Below, in pieces: positions 19,153 to 28,984 of a stretch of DNA of 64,000 nt. Position numbers and translations under genes: made by a program. The first letter of the stretch is position 1. Each line of letters opens with the position of its first letter. Under the pieces are notes generated by a model that worked only from the letters and a program-made list of their open reading frames with translations, searched no databases and was not told where the DNA came from. Source of the DNA: Nevskia sp. (lineage in GTDB: Bacteria > Pseudomonadota > Gammaproteobacteria > Nevskiales > Nevskiaceae). The stretch lies in contig JALNYU010000015.1 of the NCBI GenBank assembly GCA_023229645.1, forward strand, positions 1-64,000, read 5' to 3'.

Positions 19153-21960
19153 ATGAGCGCGCGCGCTGATGCGCCGTACAGCGCCGATAGTTTCGTCCCG
19201 CAGGCGTTACGTGAAGCATTATCGTCACTCGACCCGAATGCGCGTCTACTCACGTATTCCGGCCCTGCACACGGCCCGGATTTCGGCGCCAGCGTGGTTG
19301 CCGAACACGCCGTCGGCAGCGAAGGCGTTAACCAGCTGTTTGAATTTCAGCTCGATCTGCTCAGCCCTTCGGCGCAGTTGGACTTACGGCCTCTACTCGG
19401 GCAAGAAGCCTCGCTCAGCCTATTGCAAGCTGACGGCGACCCGCGCCACTGGCACGGCATCGTCACCGCTTGCGAGCGCCTCGGCGCGGACGGCGGGCTG
19501 GCGCGCTACCGGCTGACGCTAGAGCCGTGGCTGGCTATGCTGCGTTTACGCAGCGACTGTTTCTTGTTCCAAAACATGAACGCGCTGGCCATCGCCGAGG
19601 CGCTGTTCGCGCGCATTCCACTGGCCCGGTTCGAGCTTCGCGTCAGCCCCGCGATGCAGGCACGCCTGCCGGTTTATCAAACGCGCTGCCAATGGAACGA
19701 AACCGACCTCGATTTTCTGCTGCGGATCCTCGCCGACGATGGCTTAAGTTTCTATTTCGAGCACGCCGCCGAATCCGCAGCATCTTCTGATGCCGGGTCA
19801 GCCTATCGTCATACGCTGGTGATTTTCGATCACGACTACACCTGGCCGGACGCCGCGCAAGCCACAGTGCGCTATCACCGCTCGGCGGCCACTGAAGCCG
19901 AGGATGCCCTGCACGCGCTTCGCGCCCAGCGCCGTCTCGGCCCGGCCACGGTTACCCGCGCAAGTTGGGACGCCGCACAGGTGCTCGCCCATGGCGCGCA
20001 AACGGAGGCCGACGCCAGCGGCCCGCTCGCTGCTGCGCTGGAAGATTACGACGGCACGCTATCGTTACCAATCCTCTCATCGTCAGTGCCGGACGCGGTG
20101 GCCCTGCGCGCCGAATGCGCCGCACTGGCACATCTGCAAACTTTGCGGGTCTGGCGCGGTTTGTCGTCGCTGCGGGGACTGTCGCCGGGCACGGCGTTTA
20201 CCCTGACCGGCCACCCGGATTTCGCGGGTACGTCGGTCGGCTTTGGCGCCGCCAATCCCAGCGCGCGCTTTTCGGTGCAATCGGTTCGGCATCGAATGCG
20301 CAACAATCTTCGTCTCGGCGCTGGGCCGGCCGAAGACGCTGCAGATTCGTCGCCCTTGTACGAAAACGACTGCCGGTTATTACCCGCCGACGTTGCCGTG
20401 GTGCCCGCACCCCGACTGCCCGCTGCCTACCCCGGTTTGCAAACCGCGCGCGTCGTCGGCAGCGATGGACAGGTCATCAACGCCAACCGGGATCATCGGG
20501 TGCGGGTGCAATTCCACGGCCTGCGGCCACGCGCGCCGGACGGCACGTCAGCCGAGCCCGGCACGCCTGACGCGACGCAATGGAGCGCGTGGCTGCGCGT
20601 GACGCAAGGCATCGCCGGCCCCGATCACGGCGAGGTGTTTATCCCGCGCATCGACGACGAGGTCTTGGTCGATTTCGAATTCGGCGATCCGGATCGGCCG
20701 ATCATCGTCGCCGCGCTTTATAACGGCGTGGATACGCCACCCTTTGCCGCGGGCGTCGATGGCGAGGTCGATCACCCCGGCGTGATCGCCGGCCTGCACA
20801 GCAAGGCCCTGGACGGCAACGGGTACAACGAGTGGCTGCTGGACGATGCACCCGGCCAGCACGGTTTGCGCATGGCCTCCTCGCATCTATCGTCGCAACT
20901 CAATCTCGGCCAGTTGCTGACCACGCGGCCCGGGCTGGCGTTTCGCGGCACCCCGCGCGGCATCGGCTTCGAGTGGGTGTCGGACGGCTGGGCCGTCGCC
21001 CGCGCCGCGCGCGGCTTATTGCTGACCACCACGCTCCGTGCCGAAGCGATCGGCACCCTGCTGGAAACACCGGAAGCGCAAAGCCAACTCGGCGCCGCCC
21101 AAACGCTAAGCCAGCGTTTGTCCGATGTCGCTGCACATCAAGGGGCTCGGCCGCTAACCACGATGTCCGAACAGGCGAAACTGCGGGCCGCGCTCGCCGC
21201 CACCGAAACCCCGCCCGCCAGCGGCAGCCGGCCACAGCCGCCGGTGCCGGGTTTCACCACGCCGCTGCTGCTGTTGGATACGCCGAGCAGTGCCGCCTTC
21301 ACCACGCCTGCAACGTTGCTCAACCACGGTGGTCGGCATCAATCCTGGGCCGTCCAAGGCGATGTTTTGCATAGCGCCGGAAAAACCGTGGCGATGATCA
21401 GCGGCGTCGCCAGCAGCTTCTACAGCCATCAAGGCGGCGTCACTGCAATTACCGCCAACGGCCCGGTTTCGATCCAAGCCCAGACCGCGCGTTTAGAACT
21501 CCTCGCCGATCAATCCGTCGCCGTCACCAGCAGTAGCGCCGGTATCACCGTCCTCGCCAAAAAAACCATCGTCCTCAAAGCCGGCGGCGCCGCCATTACC
21601 CTCGATGGTGAAAACATCACCTTCGCCTGCGAGGGCACGTTTTCGGTGAAAGGCGCCAGTCAGGCCTGGGCCGGGCCGGAAAGAGCTTCGGTTGAAATGC
21701 CGGGCTTGCCGGACGGTGAGGAGTCGATTTTCCACTGGATCGGCCTGCACTACCTCGATCCCGAAACCAATGCGCCGATGCAAGGCGTTGAGTACGAAAT
21801 CCAATTTTTAGACGGCTCGAAGTTAAACGGAACATTGGACGCGGAAGGCAAAGCGCGGCATGAAAACGTCTATAACAAACCGGTCAAGGCAGTTATCTAT
21901 AAGCCAAGACCTCCGCTACCCGAAACAATACATCCGCCGCTGGCGCGCGTGCTGGGTTAA
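19153..21960 (+). CDS. vgrG: VgrG tip protein of a type VI secretion system, with C-terminal transthyretin-like extension
   Basis: This 935-aa protein forms the puncturing trimer of a type VI secretion system. The N-terminal gp27-like region covers about residues 15-390 (FEFQLDLLS, CQWNETDLDFLLRILADDGLSFYFEH). The gp5-like OB domain follows (FIPRIDDEVLVDFEFGDPDRPIIV), then GYNEWLLDDAPGQHGLRMASSH, a DUF2345 needle region, and a final 70 residues starting HYLDPETNAPMQGVEYEIQF that look like a transthyretin-like adaptor, known in other VgrGs to load a cognate effector. The ATG at 19153 overlaps the stop of a 25-codon frame starting at 19079 behind a good GGGGA box; a GTG at 19096 is a longer alternative. 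The effector gene starts 15 bases downstream. Confidence 0.9.
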   Translation: MSARADAPYSADSFVPQALREALSSLDPNARLLTYSGPAHGPDFGASVVAEHAVGSEGVNQLFEFQLDLLSPSAQLDLRPLLGQEASLSLLQADGDPRHWHGIVTACERLGADGGLARYRLTLEPWLAMLRLRSDCFLFQNMNALAIAEALFARIPLARFELRVSPAMQARLPVYQTRCQWNETDLDFLLRILADDGLSFYFEHAAESAASSDAGSAYRHTLVIFDHDYTWPDAAQATVRYHRSAATEAEDALHALRAQRRLGPATVTRASWDAAQVLAHGAQTEADASGPLAAALEDYDGTLSLPILSSSVPDAVALRAECAALAHLQTLRVWRGLSSLRGLSPGTAFTLTGHPDFAGTSVGFGAANPSARFSVQSVRHRMRNNLRLGAGPAEDAADSSPLYENDCRLLPADVAVVPAPRLPAAYPGLQTARVVGSDGQVINANRDHRVRVQFHGLRPRAPDGTSAEPGTPDATQWSAWLRVTQGIAGPDHGEVFIPRIDDEVLVDFEFGDPDRPIIVAALYNGVDTPPFAAGVDGEVDHPGVIAGLHSKALDGNGYNEWLLDDAPGQHGLRMASSHLSSQLNLGQLLTTRPGLAFRGTPRGIGFEWVSDGWAVARAARGLLLTTTLRAEAIGTLLETPEAQSQLGAAQTLSQRLSDVAAHQGARPLTTMSEQAKLRAALAATETPPASGSRPQPPVPGFTTPLLLLDTPSSAAFTTPATLLNHGGRHQSWAVQGDVLHSAGKTVAMISGVASSFYSHQGGVTAITANGPVSIQAQTARLELLADQSVAVTSSSAGITVLAKKTIVLKAGGAAITLDGENITFACEGTFSVKGASQAWAGPERASVEMPGLPDGEESIFHWIGLHYLDPETNAPMQGVEYEIQFLDGSKLNGTLDAEGKARHENVYNKPVKAVIYKPRPPLPETIHPPLARVLG

Positions 21961-21975
21961 CCGGAGGCCGACGAC

Positions 21976-23571
21976 ATGAATGCCGCAGCAAAACCGGCCC
22001 CCATTGCGAACCCGCCAGATGAAACACCACTGCGCGATGCTCTGGCATGGACCACTGGCGATTCCAAAAGCGCGCAGGACCCCGACAAAAACGTTTTCGT
22101 CTGGCTCTGGGAAGCAGTCCAGGGAGACTTTAACGACAACCGGTCCACGAGCCAGATTGCCTTCGATGCCGCGATTTCGATGATCCCGCTCGTCGATCAA
22201 GTCTGCGATATCCGCGACCTAATCTCCAATTGCCGCGCCATCGCAAGCGCTGAAAAAGATGAAGACACCACCTGGAAATGGATCGCGCTCGGCTTAACGC
22301 TGATCGGACTTTTCCCTTCACTTGGCTCACTCGTAAAGGGCGTCTTGAAGATCTTTTTTCTCTTCGTCCGCCGCCATGGGTTGGACCACATCGGCAAGGC
22401 CACCGATCAAGCTATGACTTGGGTAATCGTCCTATTACGCAAGCGCGAAGTGCAGAAATACTTGCCAACGAAGCACATTGACGAAATCTTCGGGTGGCTA
22501 GCCCAGGAGGTAAGTGCCCTACGCGGAAAAATCAATATCGGCCCGGTTCTCCAGTTATTCGATAGCGCCATCGGCACGATGAAAGGATTACTTGAAAAAG
22601 TAACCTGGCTACCCGGAGGCGTCGGCGAGCGGGCGCAAAAAGCCATTGACATGGCTCAGTCCATCCGCAATATCGCCGACGGCGGTCTGCGCAAAGCACT
22701 GAAGCCGATTCAGGATATTCTTGATGCTATCGCTAAACGCCTGGAACTAGAACGTCTCGTCACGCGTTCCGGCATCGTTGATACGCGCAACGTTCATTTC
22801 CGCGGTGGCCTACCCGAAGCCAACGCAGTTACCTTGATGCAAAAAGCAAATCCGAAACCGTGGTGGTTGAGTAAAGGGACAAACGCAACTTGGACGTCGG
22901 CTAATCCAAAAGATTACATGGCCGATGTCAATTTGGCGATTAAAGAAGGTTACCCCAGCATCGGCCAGCACGACATCGTTAAATTCCACAGCCTCGAAAA
23001 GGCTGAAATTTTCGGGCCAGCAAAGCTGTACCGCATAACCGGCCCCTCAAACGGCGCGGCCGGAGATTTCTGGATCAGCGAGGAAGTCTTTCATCAGCTT
23101 CAGCAGCAAGCTGATCCTAAAGCAGCATGGCGTAAATATCTCGCCGTATGGCCGGATTGGAATCCAAATGGCCAATTTGTTGTGATGGAAATTCCCAAAG
23201 GGCAATCGCTAAAAATCTGGCGTGGTCCGACATCAAGCCAGCTAAAGCCCAAAAAAATGGGGCTAGACGCACATCTTGAAGGTGGATGGGAGCAAATTCT
23301 AATGAAGCCATCGGGGCCGGAATGGGATTCCACCCGCTACTTTCGTCGGGATTCCAAAGGGGCATTAGTCGAGCCGGGCCTCTCGCGCAACGAATGGGCA
23401 TCCCTGTCGGAAACCGAGAAGTCAAACCTGGTCCCGCTGCGCGAAAAGATCAACGATCCGCGTATAAAAGGACCCTACGACACCGGCTGGGGGACAACGG
23501 ATTTCGATGCCCAGCTTAACGACGTCAAGATCGGCATACCTGCATTGCCGGGCCAGATTACCAACCGCTAG
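21976..23571 (+). CDS. Probable type VI secretion effector (toxin)
   Basis: This 531-aa protein starts 15 bases after vgrG and 15 bases before a probable immunity gene, the classical effector position. The N-terminal half has QGDFNDNRSTSQIAFDAAISMIP and DQVCDIRDLISNC, a segment shared by many large type VI cargo proteins, then two hydrophobic helices near residues 95-130. The C-terminal half (about 300-445) reads as a compact toxin domain: LYRITGP, DFWISEEV, AAWRKYLAVWPDWNPNGQFVV, LKIWRGP, LEGGWEQI. The order Arg / Trp-Ile-Ser / Gln next to an acidic residue resembles ADP-ribosyltransferase-like toxins, but that is inference. No PAAR domain is seen, so delivery probably depends on the VgrG tail. 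Confidence 0.75.
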   Translation: MNAAAKPAPIANPPDETPLRDALAWTTGDSKSAQDPDKNVFVWLWEAVQGDFNDNRSTSQIAFDAAISMIPLVDQVCDIRDLISNCRAIASAEKDEDTTWKWIALGLTLIGLFPSLGSLVKGVLKIFFLFVRRHGLDHIGKATDQAMTWVIVLLRKREVQKYLPTKHIDEIFGWLAQEVSALRGKINIGPVLQLFDSAIGTMKGLLEKVTWLPGGVGERAQKAIDMAQSIRNIADGGLRKALKPIQDILDAIAKRLELERLVTRSGIVDTRNVHFRGGLPEANAVTLMQKANPKPWWLSKGTNATWTSANPKDYMADVNLAIKEGYPSIGQHDIVKFHSLEKAEIFGPAKLYRITGPSNGAAGDFWISEEVFHQLQQQADPKAAWRKYLAVWPDWNPNGQFVVMEIPKGQSLKIWRGPTSSQLKPKKMGLDAHLEGGWEQILMKPSGPEWDSTRYFRRDSKGALVEPGLSRNEWASLSETEKSNLVPLREKINDPRIKGPYDTGWGTTDFDAQLNDVKIGIPALPGQITNR

Positions 23572-23585
23572 GACACCTCATTTCC

Positions 23586-24710
23586 ATGCAGCTCACCATC
23601 TGGCAGAAACGGCAAACCACGCTTCTGTACCACTTCATGTCCCGCGATTACCTGCTTGGCTTGCTACAACTTTTAAACGATCTAATTGGTGATGCCGATG
23701 GTTTGCTGGACACGGCCCAAGTGCAACGCCGCGACGCCATCATCGCGGACCCCCGCTGGGGTATCCGGGACACTTCCACGAATTGGTCTACCTACGCATT
23801 TCCCGCGTTACTCGATTTTAGACAGTCCACAGTTGAAGATATAGCACTTCGCGACCAGGATCGATACGGGTTTACCGGCGCCAACCAATGCGTCAACATG
23901 CTACGCGAGCACTCCACGCGCTGGATGACCGAAGACGAAGAAGCGGCGTTTAAAGTGCAATTTGATAAAATCTATCTTTACGCGAGCGAAATCGATGACG
24001 TTGCTATGCGCCAGATTAGAGATTACGACGCCTACGTAACGTGGACCCAAAACGCCCACCTCTTCCCACGCCTGCCGAAATTCACGGTGCATACCGATAT
24101 CGTTGGAGAGAGTGGGCAATTGCCGCCGAAAACCGGTGTTTATGTCCCGCAAGATGATCCCTATGGCACCCTGCAGTTTGCTTGGACGACTGACAGTGAT
24201 GGTCAGTTACGTCCCGCGAAAACATTAACCCCGCTTGCACTTGAGGCGGTTAACGCGCTCGGCCGGGATAAAGTCTGGGCGGCAGTGAGCCAAGACCCTG
24301 CCGCGCAGGCCGACGGAAAAGTGGCGGACTTTATGCGATTGGCTCTCAAGCAAGGCCGGTTAACTCATCTCGGACCCTATAAACCCGAAGACGCAAAAAG
24401 ACCAGGATCAGCCGCCGGCATGCTACCGTTCTCCGCATTCGTAGATCGACCGTGCAGGTGGTACTACGTCGAAAAGATCGAAGGTGAATACGAAGATCCC
24501 GCGGAAACGACGACCGCCCAAGTCACAGCGGAAACTCGCCTGCGTGTTGAAGCCAACCACCCCTGCCCCCAAACGGGCTGGTGGATGACCCCAGCAAAAG
24601 CCGGCAGCCGGCGCTACTTCAACGAAGGCGAAATTATGCCCTCACTTGGCGGCGACTACGGTCTGACAATCTGGCAGTGGGATGTCGATCAATCGGCGCC
24701 GAAGCTTTAA
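23586..24710 (+). CDS. Probable type VI immunity protein (Imm71/Imm72-like)
   Basis: This 374-aa cytosolic protein lacks a signal peptide and follows the toxin gene by 14 bases. Its C-terminal region (about residues 320-368) has the pattern CPQTGWWMTPAK, SRRYF, GEIMPSLGGDYG, TIWQWD. I associate this with the Imm71/Imm72 immunity families found next to type VI effectors in Burkholderia and relatives. It would bind and neutralise the toxin in the producing cell. The family assignment is from memory of the motif. The module has no other type VI structural genes nearby, so the secretion machine must be encoded elsewhere. Confidence 0.7.
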   Translation: MQLTIWQKRQTTLLYHFMSRDYLLGLLQLLNDLIGDADGLLDTAQVQRRDAIIADPRWGIRDTSTNWSTYAFPALLDFRQSTVEDIALRDQDRYGFTGANQCVNMLREHSTRWMTEDEEAAFKVQFDKIYLYASEIDDVAMRQIRDYDAYVTWTQNAHLFPRLPKFTVHTDIVGESGQLPPKTGVYVPQDDPYGTLQFAWTTDSDGQLRPAKTLTPLALEAVNALGRDKVWAAVSQDPAAQADGKVADFMRLALKQGRLTHLGPYKPEDAKRPGSAAGMLPFSAFVDRPCRWYYVEKIEGEYEDPAETTTAQVTAETRLRVEANHPCPQTGWWMTPAKAGSRRYFNEGEIMPSLGGDYGLTIWQWDVDQSAPKL

Positions 24711-24740
24711 GCCGGACAATCCGCAGTTCCTAAACACGTA

Positions 24741-24775
24741 CTTCCACGCGCCCGATGTGTGTCGGAGCGTGGAAG
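24741..24775. terminator. Bidirectional hairpin between convergent genes
   Basis: Nine-base arms CTTCCACGC/GCGTGGAAG with an inner CCGA/TCGG stem lie between the plus-strand immunity gene (ending 24710) and the minus-strand sulfatase (ending 24816). There is no T run, so its efficiency is uncertain. Confidence 0.5.
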
Positions 24776-24815
24776 GTGACGCCGCACTGATTCGCTAACC
24801 TGCGTAAAGAAGCGC

Positions 24816-26756
24816 TTAGGTTGCCTCAGGCGGCAAGCCATCGACGACATAGCCCAGCGTTTGTGCGCTGGAAAGACTATAGCCGGCGTTGATCAACGCT
24901 TTGTTTAGCGACTGCTGCATCGCCGATAACACCTGCTCCGTTTCGACAACCGTCAAACCTTGGGCAGCGATGACGTCTAGCCTTAAGGTTGGGGCGCCCG
25001 TTGTGGAATCCCAGCCGACAAGATTGTAGTTCTCGTTTGGATCGCAATCGATATTATAAAGCTCCCACTGCGTATTCTTGGCATCGTGTGGATCCCAATA
25101 ACGCGCCAGTTTCCACGGCGCCTCGAAATATGACTGCAGATGGTTCGGCTGCACCACGGGGCCGGGCACTTTTAACGGCTGCTCGGCCGTCGGCACGCCA
25201 TCCGGCGCAGTTAAGCGCGCGGTGGCATCGAGATACCAGTTGTAGCGATCTTGAATGTAGTTGGTATCCAGCGGGGCGGTGATGTTGTCGTCAGATACGA
25301 ACAACACCCCTCGGGGCGTAGCCTCGACATCGCCACGAATCAACGGTGCGAGGTCTTCACCAACCAGCGGATAAACCGTATGGCCTTGAATGAATTTACC
25401 AAGGCTAGCGCGATCTTGCGCATTGTATCCGGCAAGGCCGAGCAAGGTCGGCACCCAGTCGACATGCGTGCTATGGCTGTCGATCGTTCGCATTGCTTTC
25501 GTGTTATTCAGCAACGGCGACGAAATAATCGCCGGTACATGGATGCTTTCCTGATACGCGTTATGCCATTTCTCGACCTGACCGCCGTGCGCTCCGGCCA
25601 TTTCGCCGTGGTCAGCGGTGAATACAACAATCGTGTTCTCCGCCAAGCCGTAGTCGTGCAGGCAACTCAACACCGAATTGATTTCCAGATTGACCAAGTA
25701 CTGTAAATACAAGTAAAACTCTAAATAATTCTTGTACCAATCTTCAGCGTTATCCTGCATTTTGAACGGGTACGGCGATGGAATCATCGCGTACTGACCG
25801 CGCAGCGTAGTCAACGCAACTTGGAATTTATACGAGTAGTCGTATTGGCAATCCGGTTTGTGTTTTAGATCGGAACGCCAGTTTAGCGGCAGACGAACGT
25901 CGTCGAGCTTGAAGCCTGTTGGGTTCAACGGCACGCGATACGTGGCCTGATGGCCGCCGTATGTTGGTGGGTTGCTGCGCTTACCCTGCGGCGGCGCGCC
26001 GTACGGGGCGAAGCGTTGTGCCGGACTTTCATTTGCCGTAATCGGCCCCGGCGGCTCGACACCCGGCTTCCATGGGAACGGGTACGCCCCGATGTCGTGC
26101 GGGTTCACAAACGAGGCGACGGCAAACCACGGCTGCTGTTTAAAACTCGCGTTCGTGGCGTTATTACTGTTGATAACGTTGGCCTGTACGCCCAGCGCTT
26201 TGCGGCGCAGGAAGGTCGTTACCAAGTCGGTATAGCCTTTGTCCCGGTAGACGCCGAGGTTAGCTTGGCCAAAACGTTGATCGGATGGATATGAATATTC
26301 CCAGCTGCTAAATCCCCACGATTCCAGACTGCCCACTGGCGGATTAGAGAGATCCCAACGTCCGAAATAATGGGTTTCATAGCCGGCGGCGCGGAACCAA
26401 TCGCCCATTGTTGGCACGCCATCCGAAGGCAACCATGGGAATGCCGGGTCAGTATCGATTTTATACATGCCCTCGGTTTGCGTGACACCGGTGCGGGCGC
26501 TGAACTGCCCGGTCATGATCGTTCCGCGGCTCGGCACGCAGGCCATGCTTGATACGGTGTGATTTTGTAGCGAGATCCCGTTCTCCCGCAGCAGTCGAAA
26601 ACCCGGAAATTGCGCCGCGTACGGATTGTCTTTCAGATCGCCCTGCTGGAAACGCAGAATCTGATACAGCGGCTCTAGCGGGTCGTTCGCGTACCGCGGT
26701 GGATACCGCATCTGGTCGACGAGGATGAAAAGAATATTCGGTCTGGATTCGGTCAT
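24816..26756 (-). CDS. Formylglycine-dependent (type I) sulfatase
   Basis: This 646-aa enzyme is predicted to hydrolyse sulfate esters. The metal-binding start PNILFILVDQMRYP, the formylglycine signature CVPSRGTIMTG (Cys at about residue 72, the residue oxidised to formylglycine), IVVFTADHGEMAGAHG and KWHNAYQESIHVPAII are all present. No signal peptide is visible, so it is cytosolic or uses another route. The Cys form needs a formylglycine-generating enzyme or anSME; none is in this window. Flanked by a convergent type VI module and by the exporter operon on the same strand about 170 bases away. Substrate not predictable; an alkaline-phosphatase-fold phosphonate hydrolase is a possible alternative. 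Confidence 0.85.
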   Translation of the reverse strand: MTESRPNILFILVDQMRYPPRYANDPLEPLYQILRFQQGDLKDNPYAAQFPGFRLLRENGISLQNHTVSSMACVPSRGTIMTGQFSARTGVTQTEGMYKIDTDPAFPWLPSDGVPTMGDWFRAAGYETHYFGRWDLSNPPVGSLESWGFSSWEYSYPSDQRFGQANLGVYRDKGYTDLVTTFLRRKALGVQANVINSNNATNASFKQQPWFAVASFVNPHDIGAYPFPWKPGVEPPGPITANESPAQRFAPYGAPPQGKRSNPPTYGGHQATYRVPLNPTGFKLDDVRLPLNWRSDLKHKPDCQYDYSYKFQVALTTLRGQYAMIPSPYPFKMQDNAEDWYKNYLEFYLYLQYLVNLEINSVLSCLHDYGLAENTIVVFTADHGEMAGAHGGQVEKWHNAYQESIHVPAIISSPLLNNTKAMRTIDSHSTHVDWVPTLLGLAGYNAQDRASLGKFIQGHTVYPLVGEDLAPLIRGDVEATPRGVLFVSDDNITAPLDTNYIQDRYNWYLDATARLTAPDGVPTAEQPLKVPGPVVQPNHLQSYFEAPWKLARYWDPHDAKNTQWELYNIDCDPNENYNLVGWDSTTGAPTLRLDVIAAQGLTVVETEQVLSAMQQSLNKALINAGYSLSSAQTLGYVVDGLPPEAT

Positions 26757-26930
26757 TGCGACATCCCTGTTCTAGGCAGGCCAAGCGCTGCCGTTACTAT
26801 TGATAACAATGCACGTGCTTGGATCTCAATCGCAACACTCCGATAGGCCTGCAGCGAGATCTAGACGTGATCTACTTTATTGCGGCCGCAACCCCTAAGC
26901 ATCACTCGGTAGGCGGACGTATTTTGGATC

Positions 26931-28025
26931 TCAGTCTAACCGCTTTTTGACGCGTGTCACGGCAATCACCAACGCGATTGCGGCGAACGCAGCCAACGCT
27001 GCAAGTTCCTGCCAAAGATCCGTAAGATCGGCGCCGCGTAGCATGATGCCCCGCATCAGACGCAGGAAATGCGTCATCGGCAACAGTTCGCCAAACCACT
27101 GGGCCAGCATCGGCATGCCAGCAAACGGGAACATGAAGCCGGAAAGCAAAATCTGCGGGAGGAAGATGAAAAATGCCAGCTGCATGGCCTGAAATTGGGT
27201 TCGGGCCAACGTCGACAGCAGCACCCCGAGCGCCAAGCTCGCAACGATGAACACCAGCGCGGCAACATACACCGCCGAAAGACTGCCGCGCACCGGCACG
27301 CTAAATACCAACCAGCCGAGTAGCAACACCACAGTCGTCTGCAGCAAACCGATCGCGACAAACGGCAGAACCTTGCCGAGCGTCAACTCCCACGGCGACA
27401 CCGGCGTGGCGATCAGCATTTCGAGATTGCCGCGCTCACGCTCGCGGACCAGCGCCACTGCCGTGAATAGCACCATCGTCATCGTCAGGATAACGCCAAC
27501 CAGACCGGGCACCGTGTTGATCGGCGCTTTCCGGCCTGGGTTGTAATAATTAACAATCTCGACGCTTTTAACAGCGTTCGCGTCTGGGTTTAACAGCGTC
27601 TCGAACGGGAACTGTGCGAGCTGCCGCGCAGCTTGTTGCACGGTTTGATCGGTGCCGTCGACAATCATCTGTATCGCCGGACGATCACTGCGCGCGAGTC
27701 GCGCTTCGAAGTCGGGTGGGATCACGATGGCAGCGGCAATACGTCCGGCACGTAGCAGCGCGCTCAGGTCCTGGGGCACGCGCGCGCGGTAACGTAGATT
27801 CAGCACCTGGGAGGCGCCGAGTTCTGCCACCAGGGCGCGCGAGTGCGCGGTTTGCGCTTGATCCAGCACGGCAGCGTCGAGATTGCGCACATCCATATTG
27901 ATCGCAAAACCGAACATCAATAGCTGCAGCACCGGAATGCCGATGATCATCGCCAGCGTTAGGCGGTCACGGCGTACTTGACGCAACTCCTTAATGACGA
28001 TTGCCAACAAGCGGCGCAGATTCAT
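26931..28025 (-). CDS. ABC-2 type transporter permease
   Basis: This 364-aa permease of the YhhJ/YbhS kind has an N-terminal membrane helix, a large periplasmic domain (about residues 50-165) and five more helices ending in the FMFPFAGMPMLAQWFGELLPMTHFLRLMRGIMLRG signature region of ABC-2 exporters. It forms the membrane channel of a tripartite drug or lipid exporter with the ATPase (4-base ATGA overlap) and membrane fusion protein upstream. Only one permease gene is present, so it probably homodimerises. Confidence 0.88.
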   Translation of the reverse strand: MNLRRLLAIVIKELRQVRRDRLTLAMIIGIPVLQLLMFGFAINMDVRNLDAAVLDQAQTAHSRALVAELGASQVLNLRYRARVPQDLSALLRAGRIAAAIVIPPDFEARLARSDRPAIQMIVDGTDQTVQQAARQLAQFPFETLLNPDANAVKSVEIVNYYNPGRKAPINTVPGLVGVILTMTMVLFTAVALVRERERGNLEMLIATPVSPWELTLGKVLPFVAIGLLQTTVVLLLGWLVFSVPVRGSLSAVYVAALVFIVASLALGVLLSTLARTQFQAMQLAFFIFLPQILLSGFMFPFAGMPMLAQWFGELLPMTHFLRLMRGIMLRGADLTDLWQELAALAAFAAIALVIAVTRVKKRLD

Positions 28026-28984
28026 CGCTGCGACTCTGGCGCATGCCCCGCATGCGTAGCAACGACGAACACATCTTCGAGATTGCCCGCACTCTCGGTC
28101 ACTCGCGCCTCAATTCCGGCCGCCCGCAGAATCGCTAGAATCGCGGCAATAACGGCATCTCCGCGCGCCGCCAACACGCGTAAATGGGCGCCGATTTGTG
28201 CCATGGCAATGATCTCGACGCGGCCTCGCAGCGCTTTTTGCGCGGCGCGTGGATCCTCACATTCCACTTGTAATGTGATGCCCGGTAGCGTCGCCACCAA
28301 CGCGCTGGGACTGCCTTCGGCAACCAAACGGCCTTGATCCAGTATCGCCAGTTGGTGGCAGCGCTCGGCCTCGTCCATGTAGTGTGTCGACACGAGAATC
28401 GTCGCGCCGGTGTCGGCGAGTTCGAATAGCGCTTCCCAAAAATCTCGACGTGACTGGGGATCAACGGCGCTGGTCGGTTCGTCCAGGAATAACAACTCTG
28501 GTTCGTGCAGCACCGCACCCGCAAGGGCGAGGCGCTGCTTTTGCCCACCCGACAACGTGCCAGCGAGCTGCGTGCGGCGCTCACCGAGCTGATATTGTTG
28601 GAGTAGACGGTCGATACAACCCGTGACTGCCGCACGCGGCACGCTGTGCACAGCGGCGAGAAATTGCAGGTTTTCGACGACGGTTAAGTCTTCGTACAAC
28701 GAAAACTTCTGGGTCATATAGCCGATGCGCAGCTTCAAGGCCTCGGCCTGCGTCGGAATCGTCAGCCCGAGCACGCTGATGTCGCCATCGCTAGGCCGCA
28801 GCAGCCCGCACAGCATCCGGATCGTCGTCGACTTACCGGAGCCATTCGGCCCTAGAAAGCCGAATATACGGCCGCGCGGCACGCTGAGATCAACACGATC
28901 GACCGCGGTGACGGCGCCAAAGCGTCGCGTTAAGCCACGCGCGATGATCGCCCAGTCGTCAGTGCTGCGCTCAGTCGCTGCCAT
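28022..28984 (-). CDS. ABC transporter ATPase
   Basis: This 320-aa single nucleotide-binding domain has Walker A GPNGSGKST, signature LSGGQKQRLALAG, Walker B ELLFLDEPTSAVDP, and the H-loop His in STHYMDE. It powers the exporter formed with the downstream permease. I choose the internal Met MAATERSTDD (28984): it overlaps the fusion-protein stop by 14 bases, whereas the longer start at 29041 would overlap by 71 bases and adds non-conserved residues. Confidence 0.9.
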   Translation of the reverse strand: MAATERSTDDWAIIARGLTRRFGAVTAVDRVDLSVPRGRIFGFLGPNGSGKSTTIRMLCGLLRPSDGDISVLGLTIPTQAEALKLRIGYMTQKFSLYEDLTVVENLQFLAAVHSVPRAAVTGCIDRLLQQYQLGERRTQLAGTLSGGQKQRLALAGAVLHEPELLFLDEPTSAVDPQSRRDFWEALFELADTGATILVSTHYMDEAERCHQLAILDQGRLVAEGSPSALVATLPGITLQVECEDPRAAQKALRGRVEIIAMAQIGAHLRVLAARGDAVIAAILAILRAAGIEARVTESAGNLEDVFVVATHAGHAPESQR

